7,987 nucleotides of DNA from Methanosarcinales archaeon (GCA_003661105.1 QMVM01000087.1:1-7987); one strand, 5' to 3'; positions 1-7,053 are shown, counted from the first letter of the stretch. The notes: generated from the letters alone by a model not told the origin. Program-made: numbers and translations.

Positions 1-201
1 ACCTGCTGCTACTGCAACCGGCGCCACCGCTGCCTGCGAGATTGCACTCTTAATATCTACGTTCTCGAGTGCTGCGACAAGTGCCTTTGCTCTCGAAGCG
101 TCCACGTCGATGCCTGCTGCACCGAGTATGCTGGCGATTCCGTCTTCGGTTATCTCTTTTCCAGCGCTGTTCAACATTAATGCTGCATATATATATTCCA
201 T
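1..201 (-). CDS. rpl12: Ribosomal protein L12/P1 (aL12), C-terminal part beyond window
   Basis: This gene encodes the flexible stalk protein of the large ribosomal subunit. Dimers of it bind the C-terminal helices of L10/P0 and recruit translation factors. The 67 visible residues begin MEYIYAALMLNSAGKEITED and continue through the four-helix dimerisation domain typical of archaeal P1 proteins, ending in the start of the Ala/Val-rich hinge (residues about 58-67). The acidic tail and terminal stalk motif lie beyond the left edge, so the gene is partial at its 3' end. The ATG at 201 is preceded by GAGGTG (plus-strand 210-215, complement), a good archaeal ribosome-binding site. The gene follows rpl10 by 29 bases and is probably cotranscribed with it. 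It was too short to appear among long open frames, but the identification is clear from the sequence. Confidence 0.93.
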   Translation of the reverse strand, partial: MEYIYAALMLNSAGKEITEDGIASILGAAGIDVDASRAKALVAALENVDIKSAISQAAVAPVAVAAG

Positions 202-230
202 ATTAATTACACCTCTTGTTTAGTATTATC

Positions 231-1298
231 TTATCCGAAAAGAAGACCAAGCCCTTCTGCTGCTTCCTCTTCTTTCGCTTCTCCCTCTTCTCCCTCTGGG
301 GCTTTCTCTTCAGTCTCCGCCTCTGTTGCAGAAACCGCCTCTTCCGTCCCTTCTCCTGCCTCTGCCGCCACCTCTACCCCTACTACCCCTACCATGAGCA
401 GCTCTTGTAGCGATTCTCCAAGCGCATCCGGATCTGTTATGCTTCCTGCAAGCGCCATCGCACTCGACTGCGCCTTTGATAGCAGCAGATCGATGATAGC
501 AGGTTCTGGTATGGCAGAGTTTATGGCAAGGTTTCTCGCATTGGAAGCTGCCTTTGCAAGTAGTGTCGGAACCGTTACCGGGGTTGGGTATGCGATTGCG
601 ATTGCGAGATTGAATGCACCCGTTGTCGCTGTCGCGATATCGGTTGCGTACTTCGCCTCATCGATATCCAGTGCGTCTGCCTCCAGAATCGTACCGTTGT
701 CATAGACAGAACGGAGATCGAACCCGACGGTCATCGGGTATATCTCGAGCCGTGTAAGCATCTCAGAAAGTGCACGCGATACTGCCTCGCCGGCGTGTGC
801 AACAACCTTGGTCTCACGGATCACGACTTTTCCTTTGTCGATTCTGGCTGGTATTCCGGCATTCTGCAGATCGCCCACGATCGGACCGGGTGCAAAGGAG
901 GTTGGACCCTCAACGACCGTGATGTCGGCTGGTGCAATAGCGCCTGCCCTGATCGGAGCCTCTGTTTTACTGGACTTAAGCAAATTGAAGAGTTTGAAAG
1001 GGTTTAAATCCGTGAAAACGAGCGCGGTCTGATCACCAACAGACGATCCTATCGGACTTAGATCATCGCCGGATTCGTCAAGAGCGCGGTGTATGAGGTT
1101 ATTTCTATAAATACGTATCTTCACAACATCCTTCATGCTGCGGCGCATCTCTTGCAGTTGCTTCGCCGGTATGTCGCGAATTCCGGCAACCCCGACAACC
1201 GAGTATTTGTTGACCAACTGCTTGATGCTCTCGATCTCGTCGATCTTCCACTGCGGAACGTGTGATGTGCGGTGTTCTGTCGCTGCATCCGTAACCAT
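231..1298 (-). CDS. rpl10: Ribosomal protein L10 / acidic stalk protein P0
   Basis: This is the base of the ribosomal stalk. It binds 23S rRNA near L11 and carries L12 dimers. The product has about 355 residues, the usual archaeal P0 length. In order it shows an N-terminal rRNA-binding domain (roughly 15-105, with GVAGIRDIPAKQLQ), the archaeal/eukaryotic insertion domain (about 106-185), Ala-rich helices that bind L12 (about 225-310), and a Glu-rich tail ending EGLGLLFG, the factor-binding motif shared with L12. The frame can be extended to a GTG at 1307. I chose ATG 1298 because GAGGTGAT (complement of 1303-1310) lies five bases upstream of it, whereas the GTG is inside that site. The rpl1 stop codon is embedded in the same site, leaving only five bases between the genes, which suggests translational coupling. 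Confidence 0.96.
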   Translation of the reverse strand: MVTDAATEHRTSHVPQWKIDEIESIKQLVNKYSVVGVAGIRDIPAKQLQEMRRSMKDVVKIRIYRNNLIHRALDESGDDLSPIGSSVGDQTALVFTDLNPFKLFNLLKSSKTEAPIRAGAIAPADITVVEGPTSFAPGPIVGDLQNAGIPARIDKGKVVIRETKVVAHAGEAVSRALSEMLTRLEIYPMTVGFDLRSVYDNGTILEADALDIDEAKYATDIATATTGAFNLAIAIAYPTPVTVPTLLAKAASNARNLAINSAIPEPAIIDLLLSKAQSSAMALAGSITDPDALGESLQELLMVGVVGVEVAAEAGEGTEEAVSATEAETEEKAPEGEEGEAKEEEAAEGLGLLFG

Positions 1299-1303
1299 CC
1301 CAA

Positions 1304-1942
1304 TCACCTCACCCTCGCGGATTTGCCCATCGTTGTGGTCACATAGATGGATTTGATGTTCTGTACACCCTTGTCCAGCACCTGTTCGAGTCTGGTGACC
1401 ACGGCTTCGACGTTCTCTGCGACCTCCTCTGCCGGCATATCCCGCCGCCCGATAGGGGCATGGAACGTCATTCGATCCTTTGACCTGATTTTTATGCTGC
1501 TCCTGGTTTTGTGGATGATCTGGGCGATGTCCTTATCAGGCGTCAGCGGCTCAGGCATCTTGCCCCTCGGACCGAGAATCTTACCGAGAATCTTACCGAT
1601 GGCTGGCATGTATGCGACCTCTGCAATGAAGAAGTCGTAGCTTTCAGCGAGGTCCCTTGCCTTGTTCTTATCATCGCCATAATCCTCGATCGTTTCGGGA
1701 TCAATGATCAGGTCCGCGCCCGCGCCCTTCGCCAGTAGTGCAGTCTCGCCGCGTGCGAAGACTGCAACCGTGATCGATCTGCCAAGCCCGTGCGGGAGTA
1801 TAATCTCCTCGTCCACACGGAACCGCGGCTGGCTCAAATCAAGACTCTTCAAATTGATCGCCAGATCCATACTTTCCGTGAAGTTCCTGGATGGAGAGTC
1901 ATCCAGTACCGTGTTAACAGCGTTTATTGTTTGTTCGTTCAT
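1304..1942 (-). CDS. rpl1: Ribosomal protein L1
   Basis: L1 is the protein of the mobile L1 stalk near the ribosomal E site, and in several archaea it also represses its own operon. The 212-residue product matches family length. Recognisable blocks are RNFTESMDLAINLKSLDLS (19-37), the HGLGR turn (51-55), and the rRNA-binding signature around 115-132, which contains LGPRGKMPEP. The ATG at 1942 has GGTGGAT just upstream (complement of 1944-1950). The gene is first in an rpl1-rpl10-rpl12 operon. L11, often the preceding gene in archaea, is not here: upstream lie 213 noncoding bases and then pssA. Codons 13-19 form a perfect hairpin, listed separately. Residues 116-123 read as IGKILGKI because of an exact 12-base tandem repeat (1574-1597), but the protein stays colinear with the family. 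Confidence 0.96.
   Translation of the reverse strand: MNEQTINAVNTVLDDSPSRNFTESMDLAINLKSLDLSQPRFRVDEEIILPHGLGRSITVAVFARGETALLAKGAGADLIIDPETIEDYGDDKNKARDLAESYDFFIAEVAYMPAIGKILGKILGPRGKMPEPLTPDKDIAQIIHKTRSSIKIRSKDRMTFHAPIGRRDMPAEEVAENVEAVVTRLEQVLDKGVQNIKSIYVTTTMGKSARVR
1887..1906 (-). promoter_or_regulatory. Hairpin in rpl1 codons 13-19, candidate L1 autoregulatory site
   Basis: The rpl1 message can form a perfect 7-bp stem, CTGGATG/CATCCAG, with a 6-base loop. It starts 36 bases after the A of the start codon, directly before the conserved Arg-Asn-Phe-Thr codons. In Methanococcus vannielii the L1 repressor site is known to lie within the coding sequence about 30 bases after the start and to cover the same Arg-Asn-Phe-Thr codons. 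Only the upper stem is obvious here. I do not see a clear partner for CTTCAC that would rebuild the lower stem of the Methanococcus site. The function is therefore an inference from position. Confidence 0.4.
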
Positions 1943-1990
1943 GAATCCACCATCGTAGTCGTATCGACTCTTCGGTCTGCTACGAATGAG

Positions 1991-2020
1991 TTATATTACA
2001 CTGGGTGGGTTATACTTTAA
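1991..2020 (-). promoter_or_regulatory. Candidate archaeal promoter of rpl1-rpl10-rpl12
   Basis: The 213-base gap between pssA and rpl1 holds two TATA-like stretches on the minus strand: TTAAAGTATAA (complement of 2010-2020) and TAATATAA (complement of 1991-1998). Initiation about 25 bases downstream would give leaders of roughly 50 or 30 bases ahead of the rpl1 ATG at 1942. Neither is a strong consensus, and I cannot choose between them. No open frame or RNA gene is visible elsewhere in the gap. Confidence 0.35.
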
Positions 2021-2155
2021 TGTATCGGTCGATGCAGCGAGACTTTTTGATTTGTTCTGGTCGGTTGAAAACATGACGCCAATCCGCCATTCCCAGAACC
2101 CAGATTCCCCAAATACTCTTGATAAGTTGTATTTGAAAGAGTTTGTACGGAATTC

Positions 2156-2869
2156 CTATTCAAACAAGCGGCTGCACCCTATAAACGGGCATATCATATA
2201 AATCCCGACCAGAACGAATAGAATCCATGCAAACCAGTTACATGATCCACAGAATCTCGCATAATGTGCCGCGATTGTGAAGATAAAGACCACAGCAAGC
2301 AGCATCAGTACTCCCATCGACCTGACCTTCGGATACTGTACGCTGCTGATCATCAGCACTGATAGCATGACAAAAATGCAAGTCGCCGCGATTGCCAGAT
2401 ACTGCGAATCGACCGTGTATAGCAAAAGCACAGCGAATGTGCCCGCCGCCGTTATCGGAAGACCATGGAACATAGGGAGATCGATTATACCGAATCTGAC
2501 AAGCCTAAGTGTCCCGCAGATTAAGTATGCGGCAGAGACTGCGCATACGAGCGCATGATCATAATCGCTGGCAATCGCATAATAGATAACAGCAGGAGCC
2601 ACACCAAAGGAGATTATGTCTGCAAACGAGTCGAGGTGCTCGCCGAAGACGCCGGACTCGAAGCGTCTTGCAACAGCACCGTCCACGCCATCAGCAAGTG
2701 CAGCGGCAAGGATGAGGGTGATTGCATCATAAACGTAACCGTTCAGCACAAAGAGGATGGCTGTGAATCCAAACAATATGTTTAAGATCGTGACCAGATC
2801 TGGCAGTCGGATCAACCGGATAATTCCTGTTTCGTGTTCTCTGCTACTACTACCACCACTACTATTCAT
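2156..2869 (-). CDS. pssA: CDP-diacylglycerol (archaetidyl)-serine O-phosphatidyltransferase
   Basis: This integral membrane enzyme transfers the phospholipid group of a CDP-activated lipid (CDP-archaeol in archaea) to L-serine. The 237-residue product carries the CDP-alcohol phosphotransferase signature at residues 60-84: D60, D63-G64, A67-R68, G76, D80 and D84, with all four metal-binding aspartates present. SFG-V-AP after the last Asp is typical of serine-specific members. About six hydrophobic segments follow from residue 25 to the C-terminus. The first 12 residues are a Ser/Gly-rich tail coded by a trinucleotide-like run. Its ATG overlaps the psd stop as ATGA, with AGGAAT a little upstream, so it is the last gene of artA-psd-pssA. 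The archaetidyl substrate and serine specificity come from family knowledge and the adjacent decarboxylase. Confidence 0.92.
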   Translation of the reverse strand: MNSSGGSSSREHETGIIRLIRLPDLVTILNILFGFTAILFVLNGYVYDAITLILAAALADGVDGAVARRFESGVFGEHLDSFADIISFGVAPAVIYYAIASDYDHALVCAVSAAYLICGTLRLVRFGIIDLPMFHGLPITAAGTFAVLLLYTVDSQYLAIAATCIFVMLSVLMISSVQYPKVRSMGVLMLLAVVFIFTIAAHYARFCGSCNWFAWILFVLVGIYMICPFIGCSRLFE

Positions 2870-3522
2870 CGTCTTATTCCTGATGTTTTCCGTGTTTCGG
2901 ATCTTCGAATCGCGATTACGGTTTTGCCTGCGTATACCTTGTCCCCACGCTGTATGGCCGGTTCAAATCCCGGGGGAATGGTCATATCCACCCTCGAACC
3001 GAACCGTATCATGCCGATGCGATCGCCCCGCTTCACAAAATCCCCTTCCTTAATGTATGGCACGATTCTGCGTGTTACAGTTCCTGCAATCTGCGTGACT
3101 GTGCATTCGACATCATCATTTTCGATAACAACCAAATTACGCTCGTTTCTAACCGAACCTTTCATGAAAGCCGGGATGCGGCTTCCCTTTATGTACTTGA
3201 TGGACTTGATCTGCCCGGAGATGGGTGTCCGGTTGACATGCACATTATTGAAATTCATGAAGATATGCACCTCACCATCCTCGGCTGCCATGACCTTACC
3301 ATCTGCGGGCGATAGCATCACAGGTCTGCCAGAGACGTCATCCGGATCCGGTGTACGGGTCGGGTCCCGGAAAAAGGCAAGGAATAATATCGTTAGTGAA
3401 ATAAAAAAGTATGCGACGATGCGAAATCCGTGATCATAGATTGCAGCCACCGACGATATCAGTGCGGAAGCCCACACAGTGAGGATCCACCAGATAGAGC
3501 CCTTCGCAATCCAGATCCTCAT
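2866..3522 (-). CDS. psd: Phosphatidylserine (archaetidylserine) decarboxylase, short pyruvoyl type
   Basis: This enzyme decarboxylates phosphatidylserine or archaetidylserine to the ethanolamine lipid, directly after PssA in the pathway. The 218-residue protein starts with two hydrophobic segments (about 10-27 and 33-51), then FFRDPTR (50-56), LSPADGK (70-76) with D74, and NNVHVNR (92-98) with H95. RFGSRVD (173-179) is the self-cleavage site, where S176 would become the pyruvoyl group. By comparison with bacterial decarboxylases, D74, H95 and S176 are the likely catalytic triad. Cleavage before S176 would give a large beta chain and a short alpha chain of about 43 residues. The length fits the short class found in archaea and many bacteria. 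The gene overlaps artA upstream and pssA downstream by 4 bases each, with a G-rich ribosome-binding site (complement of 3526-3533). Confidence 0.94.
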   Translation of the reverse strand: MRIWIAKGSIWWILTVWASALISSVAAIYDHGFRIVAYFFISLTILFLAFFRDPTRTPDPDDVSGRPVMLSPADGKVMAAEDGEVHIFMNFNNVHVNRTPISGQIKSIKYIKGSRIPAFMKGSVRNERNLVVIENDDVECTVTQIAGTVTRRIVPYIKEGDFVKRGDRIGMIRFGSRVDMTIPPGFEPAIQRGDKVYAGKTVIAIRRSETRKTSGIRR

Positions 3523-4355
3523 GTACCCCCCTCGCCCTTTACGTACGCACGCAGGAGTCTAACCACCCGGTCGATCACGTCCAGGAGTTCGGGAAGCGAC
3601 TGCATCACAACATAAGCGATTACAAAGAGTGCGATCCCGGAACCGAGCTTCGCGATATAATTATGCGCAATATCAAAGCTATCCAGAACCCATACATGAT
3701 CCGCAATCCGAAAAGTGTGTTCGCCAAACCAGTCGTATCCGGTAGCAACAACGACAAAGACATTCCTGACCAGATTCAGCAGGTAAATCACAGGAATCGA
3801 AGCTGTGAATGCGATCAGGGTTCTTTTTGCAGATGCACGCACGCAGAAGATCAGCCCTATAAAGATTGCGATACTCTCGATAGCAGTACATGCAAGAATG
3901 ATCCTGACATGATGCCCGTTCAGTTCGATCTGATTCCAGCCTATCAGTTCTGCAGGAATATTGAACAGATGCAGGATGTAAACTACCTGATTTGCAGAGG
4001 CTGATATCAGAAATGTGTTGAGAAGCTCTATCTCGGCAAACGGATAGTAAAATAGACCTCCAAGTGCTGCTGCGGTTGTTATTGTCAGAAGCGTGTTCTC
4101 GACATCCTCGTAATGCATGTAGTTCCGAAGCATTGCGTGTGCTATGATCAGGCAGAAGACCGCTACCGCAAGCACCAGCACGACATTGATGTAATCGTTA
4201 ATCTCGATGTAGTGGACCGGCTGGAGCGCCCAGTGCATCGCAAAGAAGAACCAGCCCGCAGCTCCTATGAGAAAACGGTACCGTCGGTACCTGCCCGGTA
4301 GTGCGGATGCCACAATCAATAACGCAAGTGCAACGCATAGTACTTCTATAAACAT
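3519..4355 (-). CDS. artA: Archaeosortase A family transpeptidase-like membrane protein
   Basis: Archaeosortases are polytopic membrane enzymes that recognise a C-terminal tripartite signal (PGF-CTERM in the ArtA group) on secreted proteins, cleave it and allow lipid attachment. The 278-residue protein has about eight hydrophobic segments. The family catalytic cysteine is C156 in RIILACTAIESI, and the conserved arginine is R197 in LLNLVRNVF. The 41-residue spacing equals the one I recall for the C173/R214 pair of Haloferax ArtA. The third conserved position is either H231 (AHNYIAK) or K236. The ATG at 4355 has GGTGAT just upstream (complement of 4361-4366). The gene leads an operon with psd and pssA and sits 54 bases after pyrI, with its own TATA-like box in that gap. 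No PGF-CTERM substrate is in the window. Confidence 0.88.
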   Translation of the reverse strand: MFIEVLCVALALLIVASALPGRYRRYRFLIGAAGWFFFAMHWALQPVHYIEINDYINVVLVLAVAVFCLIIAHAMLRNYMHYEDVENTLLTITTAAALGGLFYYPFAEIELLNTFLISASANQVVYILHLFNIPAELIGWNQIELNGHHVRIILACTAIESIAIFIGLIFCVRASAKRTLIAFTASIPVIYLLNLVRNVFVVVATGYDWFGEHTFRIADHVWVLDSFDIAHNYIAKLGSGIALFVIAYVVMQSLPELLDVIDRVVRLLRAYVKGEGGT

Positions 4356-4391
4356 TACATCACCTTTTTGAGTTAAATGGTGTTAGTTGGT

Positions 4392-4407
4392 ATATTAATC
4401 TTTCATC
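4392..4407 (-). promoter_or_regulatory. Candidate promoter of artA-psd-pssA
   Basis: On the minus strand a purine-rich BRE-like GAAAG is followed by ATTAATATA, close to an archaeal TATA box, in the 54-base gap after pyrI. Initiation about 25 bases downstream would fall near 4370 and give a leader of about 15 bases that includes the GGTGAT site of artA. The spacing is right for an independent promoter, although read-through from pyrBI is also possible. Confidence 0.45.
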
Positions 4408-4409
4408 CG

Positions 4410-4886
4410 TCAAATAAGGAAATCCGCTATCTGATCCGCGATCACCCTTCCACAGTATACGCAGTGCAGTTCGACCCTCTCACCGCGGCGTATCACAAAT
4501 ATTGGCTTTACAGGCTCGTCTGTGTTTGTTATGCAGTTTGGGTTTATGCAACTGACCACGCCCTCGATCTGCGATGGAAGGATCACTTTGTGCTTTTCCA
4601 CGACCTCGTAATCGCGTATGATGTTAATCGTTGCATCAGGGGATATAAGCGCAATCTTATCCACTTCCTCTGGCTTTAGTTCCCTGCCTTCGATCTTGAC
4701 GATGTCTTTCTTGCGGTCAGAGACGTTCATGACGACACTCATAACATCCTCGGGCCGATCCGTGATGCCGAGGATTCGCAGCACATTAAGCGCCTGTCCG
4801 GCAGTGATATGGTCGATCACGGTACCGTTCGTGATCCACTTGACCCGCAGTTCCCGGTCACCCGGTTCATCAGGTTTCGGTTTCAT
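4410..4886 (-). CDS. pyrI: Aspartate carbamoyltransferase regulatory chain
   Basis: PyrI is the regulatory subunit that binds nucleotides (CTP/ATP in characterised enzymes) and couples allostery to the PyrB catalytic trimers. The N-terminal allosteric domain (about 10-100) contains WITNGTVIDHI and the family pattern GQALNVLRILG. The C-terminal zinc domain has four cysteines in CINPNC and CVYC (residues 113, 118, 142 and 145 from the chosen start), which hold Zn and contact PyrB. About 158 residues is normal length. The frame allows GTG at 4889 (GTGA overlap with the pyrB stop) or ATG at 4886 (TGATG overlap). I prefer the ATG because GGTGAT (complement of 4890-4895) is too close to the GTG, but its spacing to the ATG is also short. 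The gene is coupled to pyrB. Confidence 0.96.
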   Translation of the reverse strand: MKPKPDEPGDRELRVKWITNGTVIDHITAGQALNVLRILGITDRPEDVMSVVMNVSDRKKDIVKIEGRELKPEEVDKIALISPDATINIIRDYEVVEKHKVILPSQIEGVVSCINPNCITNTDEPVKPIFVIRRGERVELHCVYCGRVIADQIADFLI

Positions 4887-5785
4887 CACATCACCATCGA
4901 AAGGATAGCCATGCGCACAGGAACGCCGTAGAACGACTGCCTGAAATACATGGCGTGTCTGCTTGCATCAACCTCCGGGTCGATCTCATTCACCCTTGGA
5001 AGCGGATGCATGATAATTAAATTGTCTTTCACATCTTTCAATGTTTCTTTTGTTATTCTATAGCTACCCACAACCGTATGATATTCATTCGGGTCTGGAA
5101 ACCGCTCTTTCTGAATTCTTGTCATATATAGTACGTCCACCACATCGATGACATCATCGATCTCAGTAGTCTCCACGATCTCAGTACCGCTCTCGATCAG
5201 AGCGTCCTTCATCAAGTCTGACATCTTCAATTGATCCGGTGATACAAGATAAATATCAGCGCCATAGAGCGAGAGTGCATGAGCAAGTGAATGGACTGTT
5301 CTACCATACTTAAGATCCCCAACAAACGCAATTTTTGCTTTATTAAGTTTGCCCTCTTTTCTTATCGTATACAAATCCAGAAGCGTCTGTGTCGGATGCT
5401 GCCCTGCACCATCGCCGGCATTGATCACAGGGACTGAAGAGAATTCAGACGCCATCCTGGCTGCACCCTCCTTTGGATGGCGGAGCACGATCGCATCAGC
5501 ATATCCGCTGATGACCGAGATCGTATCCGCGAGATTCTCGCCCTTAACGGCAGATGAGGTCTCGATTGCTCCGAGATCGATGACATCGCCGCCGAGCCGT
5601 TTCATAGCGACGTCGAATGAGAGCCGGGTCCTGGTGCTCGGCTCATAAAAGAGCGTTGCGAGTATCCTACCGGATAGTGCATCTGATGATCCGGTGTGCG
5701 CAACAGGTTCGAGTTCCGAGGCGCGGTCAAGGATGCGGTCGATCTCATCGCGCGAAAAATCCTGTATCCTGATGACGTGCTGCAT
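4886..5785 (-). CDS. pyrB: Aspartate carbamoyltransferase catalytic chain
   Basis: PyrB forms N-carbamoyl-L-aspartate from carbamoyl phosphate and aspartate, the committed step of cytoplasmic pyrimidine synthesis. From the chosen start the 299-residue protein shows the carbamoyl-phosphate loop STRTR (50-54), K81 in SSAVKGE, H130 in GQHPTQT, R162 in KYGRTVHSL, R223 in TRIQKERF and the HPLPR motif (260-264). All are known active-site positions of the family. The open frame extends 12 codons upstream to a GTG at 5821, but family members begin just before the helix that here starts MQHVIRIQDF, so I place the start at ATG 5785. There is no clear ribosome-binding site. A TATA-like box at 5822-5831 suggests a short leader. 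pyrI follows with a 1- or 4-base overlap. Confidence 0.95.
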   Translation of the reverse strand: MQHVIRIQDFSRDEIDRILDRASELEPVAHTGSSDALSGRILATLFYEPSTRTRLSFDVAMKRLGGDVIDLGAIETSSAVKGENLADTISVISGYADAIVLRHPKEGAARMASEFSSVPVINAGDGAGQHPTQTLLDLYTIRKEGKLNKAKIAFVGDLKYGRTVHSLAHALSLYGADIYLVSPDQLKMSDLMKDALIESGTEIVETTEIDDVIDVVDVLYMTRIQKERFPDPNEYHTVVGSYRITKETLKDVKDNLIIMHPLPRVNEIDPEVDASRHAMYFRQSFYGVPVRMAILSMVM

Positions 5786-5821
5786 CGCGCGGTCGTTGTC
5801 TCGCTGCCCCAATTTATGCAC

Positions 5822-5850
5822 GATATAACAATCGCATTCATGCGTTAAAA
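5822..5850 (-). promoter_or_regulatory. Candidate promoter region of pyrBI with a palindrome
   Basis: On the minus strand TTGTTATATC (complement of 5822-5831) is TATA-like and would start transcription near 5800, about 15 bases ahead of the preferred pyrB ATG. A second AT-rich stretch, GATTTTTAAC, lies upstream (complement of 5844-5853). Between them is the 12-base palindrome CGCATTCATGCG (5833-5844, two 5-base arms around TC), which could be an operator. The assignments rest only on spacing and composition. Confidence 0.35.
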
Positions 5851-5946
5851 ATCCTTTTAGCGTTTCACGCCTGCCGCCACATAACGGGTTGTGTTATCCG
5901 GAAAACCATTGTCCGAAATGATTATGTGTTTGCATGTTCAAACCAG

Positions 5947-5955
5947 TTATAAAAA
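5947..5955 (+). promoter_or_regulatory. TATA box for the ATPase-DUF3226 module
   Basis: TTATAAAAA lies 22-30 bases before the ATG at 5977. An archaeal TATA box at this distance implies transcription starting at or within a few bases of the start codon, so the ATPase message is probably leaderless. There is indeed no ribosome-binding site before this ATG. The 191-base divergent gap to pyrB otherwise shows only short inverted repeats. Confidence 0.5.
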
Positions 5956-5976
5956 CCGGCACCAAAGATACGAAAA

Positions 5977-7053
5977 ATGTATAAAAAGCTCACAATCGAC
6001 GGTTTCAGAGGGATAAAGCACTTAGGGGTAGAGGATTTTCGGCAGGTTAATTTAATTGTAGGAGAAAATAATTGTGGTAAAACAGCCCTTTTGGAGTGCT
6101 TATTCCTACTTACGGGACCAACTAACCCACAGTTACCTCTAAAAATAAATACACTCAGAGAGTTTGGCGTAGTCGATGAAAACACGTGGAGCGTGTTCTT
6201 CAACAAACTGGATATTAATTCGGATATTAAACTATCAGGTGAATTGGATAAGCCAAAAGAAGAGAGGATTTTGGCGATTAAACCAAGTATGAAATCTGCT
6301 ACGCTGTCCATGACCACAACTGATAAAAAATCGATCGATGTTGGGGGTAGTTACACCGGATTGTCACCGGTCATGAATGGTCTGATTTTAGATTATTCTT
6401 TTGTAAAAGGCAGAGATAAGAGATCTAAAAAACCCATCACTACAAAAGTCACTGCAACGGATACCGGAATAGAATTTGAGACGCCGAAGGATTACGAAGA
6501 AGCATTAAGAGGCGTATTTATCAATGCAAAAACTGTTTCCGGAGATATGGGTAGACGGTTTAATGAAATTCAGATAAGAAAACAGACGGATAGGATTGTC
6601 AAGGTATTACGTCAGATAGAGCCTTCGCTGGTTGATCTGTCGTTGGGCGCAGACGGGATCGTGTATTGTGACATTGGACTTGATCGATTGCTACCTCTGA
6701 ATGTTATGGGGGACGGGATGTTCAGACTCGTCTCCATTATCCTGGCTATATTAGACGCGCAGGATGGAATTGTTCTGATCGACGAAATAGAGAATGGACT
6801 CCACCACTTGTCGCAGGAAATTTTGTGGGATGCCATCTTTGAATCCGCAAAGGAGTTCAATGTCCAGATATTTGCCGCGACTCATTCTATAGAGTGCACC
6901 AAAGCTTTCAGTTCTTCTTATTCACGAATAGGGAAAAATAACGATGATATAAGACTATATCGGATTGAAAGGAACGGTGATGATTTTAGAGTGGTGAGTT
7001 ATGATCATGAAATACTTGAGGCATCTCTTGATAGTGGTTGGGAGGTGCGTTGA
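5977..7053 (+). CDS. AAA (ABC-type) ATPase, OLD/RloA-like
   Basis: This is a 358-residue P-loop ATPase of the SMC/RecF/OLD type. The N-terminus MYKKLTIDGFRGIK is the usual first strand. Walker A is GENNCGKT (29-36). A divergent middle (about 60-215) follows. A signature-like GDGMFRL at 245-251 precedes Walker B, IVLIDEIENGLHH (265-277, with D269 and E270). An H-loop, ATHSIE (301-306), closes the site. The GDG signature and the IENGLHH and ATHS motifs are what I associate with RloA/OLD-like ATPases that partner with nucleases. It has no nuclease or TOPRIM domain of its own: the protein ends about 50 residues after the H-loop. The next gene overlaps it by one base and supplies a TOPRIM-like protein. 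Hand counts show lower GC here (25/60 at 6061-6120, 28/60 at 6301-6360) than in pyrB (35/60 at 5401-5460). A defence or DNA-repair role is an inference. Confidence 0.85.
   Translation: MYKKLTIDGFRGIKHLGVEDFRQVNLIVGENNCGKTALLECLFLLTGPTNPQLPLKINTLREFGVVDENTWSVFFNKLDINSDIKLSGELDKPKEERILAIKPSMKSATLSMTTTDKKSIDVGGSYTGLSPVMNGLILDYSFVKGRDKRSKKPITTKVTATDTGIEFETPKDYEEALRGVFINAKTVSGDMGRRFNEIQIRKQTDRIVKVLRQIEPSLVDLSLGADGIVYCDIGLDRLLPLNVMGDGMFRLVSIILAILDAQDGIVLIDEIENGLHHLSQEILWDAIFESAKEFNVQIFAATHSIECTKAFSSSYSRIGKNNDDIRLYRIERNGDDFRVVSYDHEILEASLDSGWEVR
7041..7047 (+). promoter_or_regulatory. Strong ribosome-binding site deciding the DUF3226 start
   Basis: GGAGGTG lies five bases before ATG 7053 and inside the end of the ATPase gene. 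It rules out the longer frame from TTG 7038, which starts upstream of this site. It also suggests that the second gene is translated efficiently from the shared message, whereas the ATPase appears to be leaderless. Confidence 0.7.

Noticed and set aside
1574..1597. Exact 12-base tandem repeat inside rpl1, possibly a recent duplication.
   Set aside because: The encoded IGKILGKI block has the same length as in other L1 proteins, so no extra residues were added; the repeat reflects similar codons rather than an insertion.
2834..3433. Long plus-strand open frame of 199 codons opposite psd.
   Set aside because: It is the antisense shadow of psd, whose catalytic motifs are complete, and has no ribosome-binding site or recognisable domain.
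5602..5841. Minus-strand 79-codon frame with an ATG just upstream of pyrB, overlapping it in another phase.
   Set aside because: It shadows the pyrB coding sequence, has no homology I recognise and would displace a complete, well-matched pyrB.
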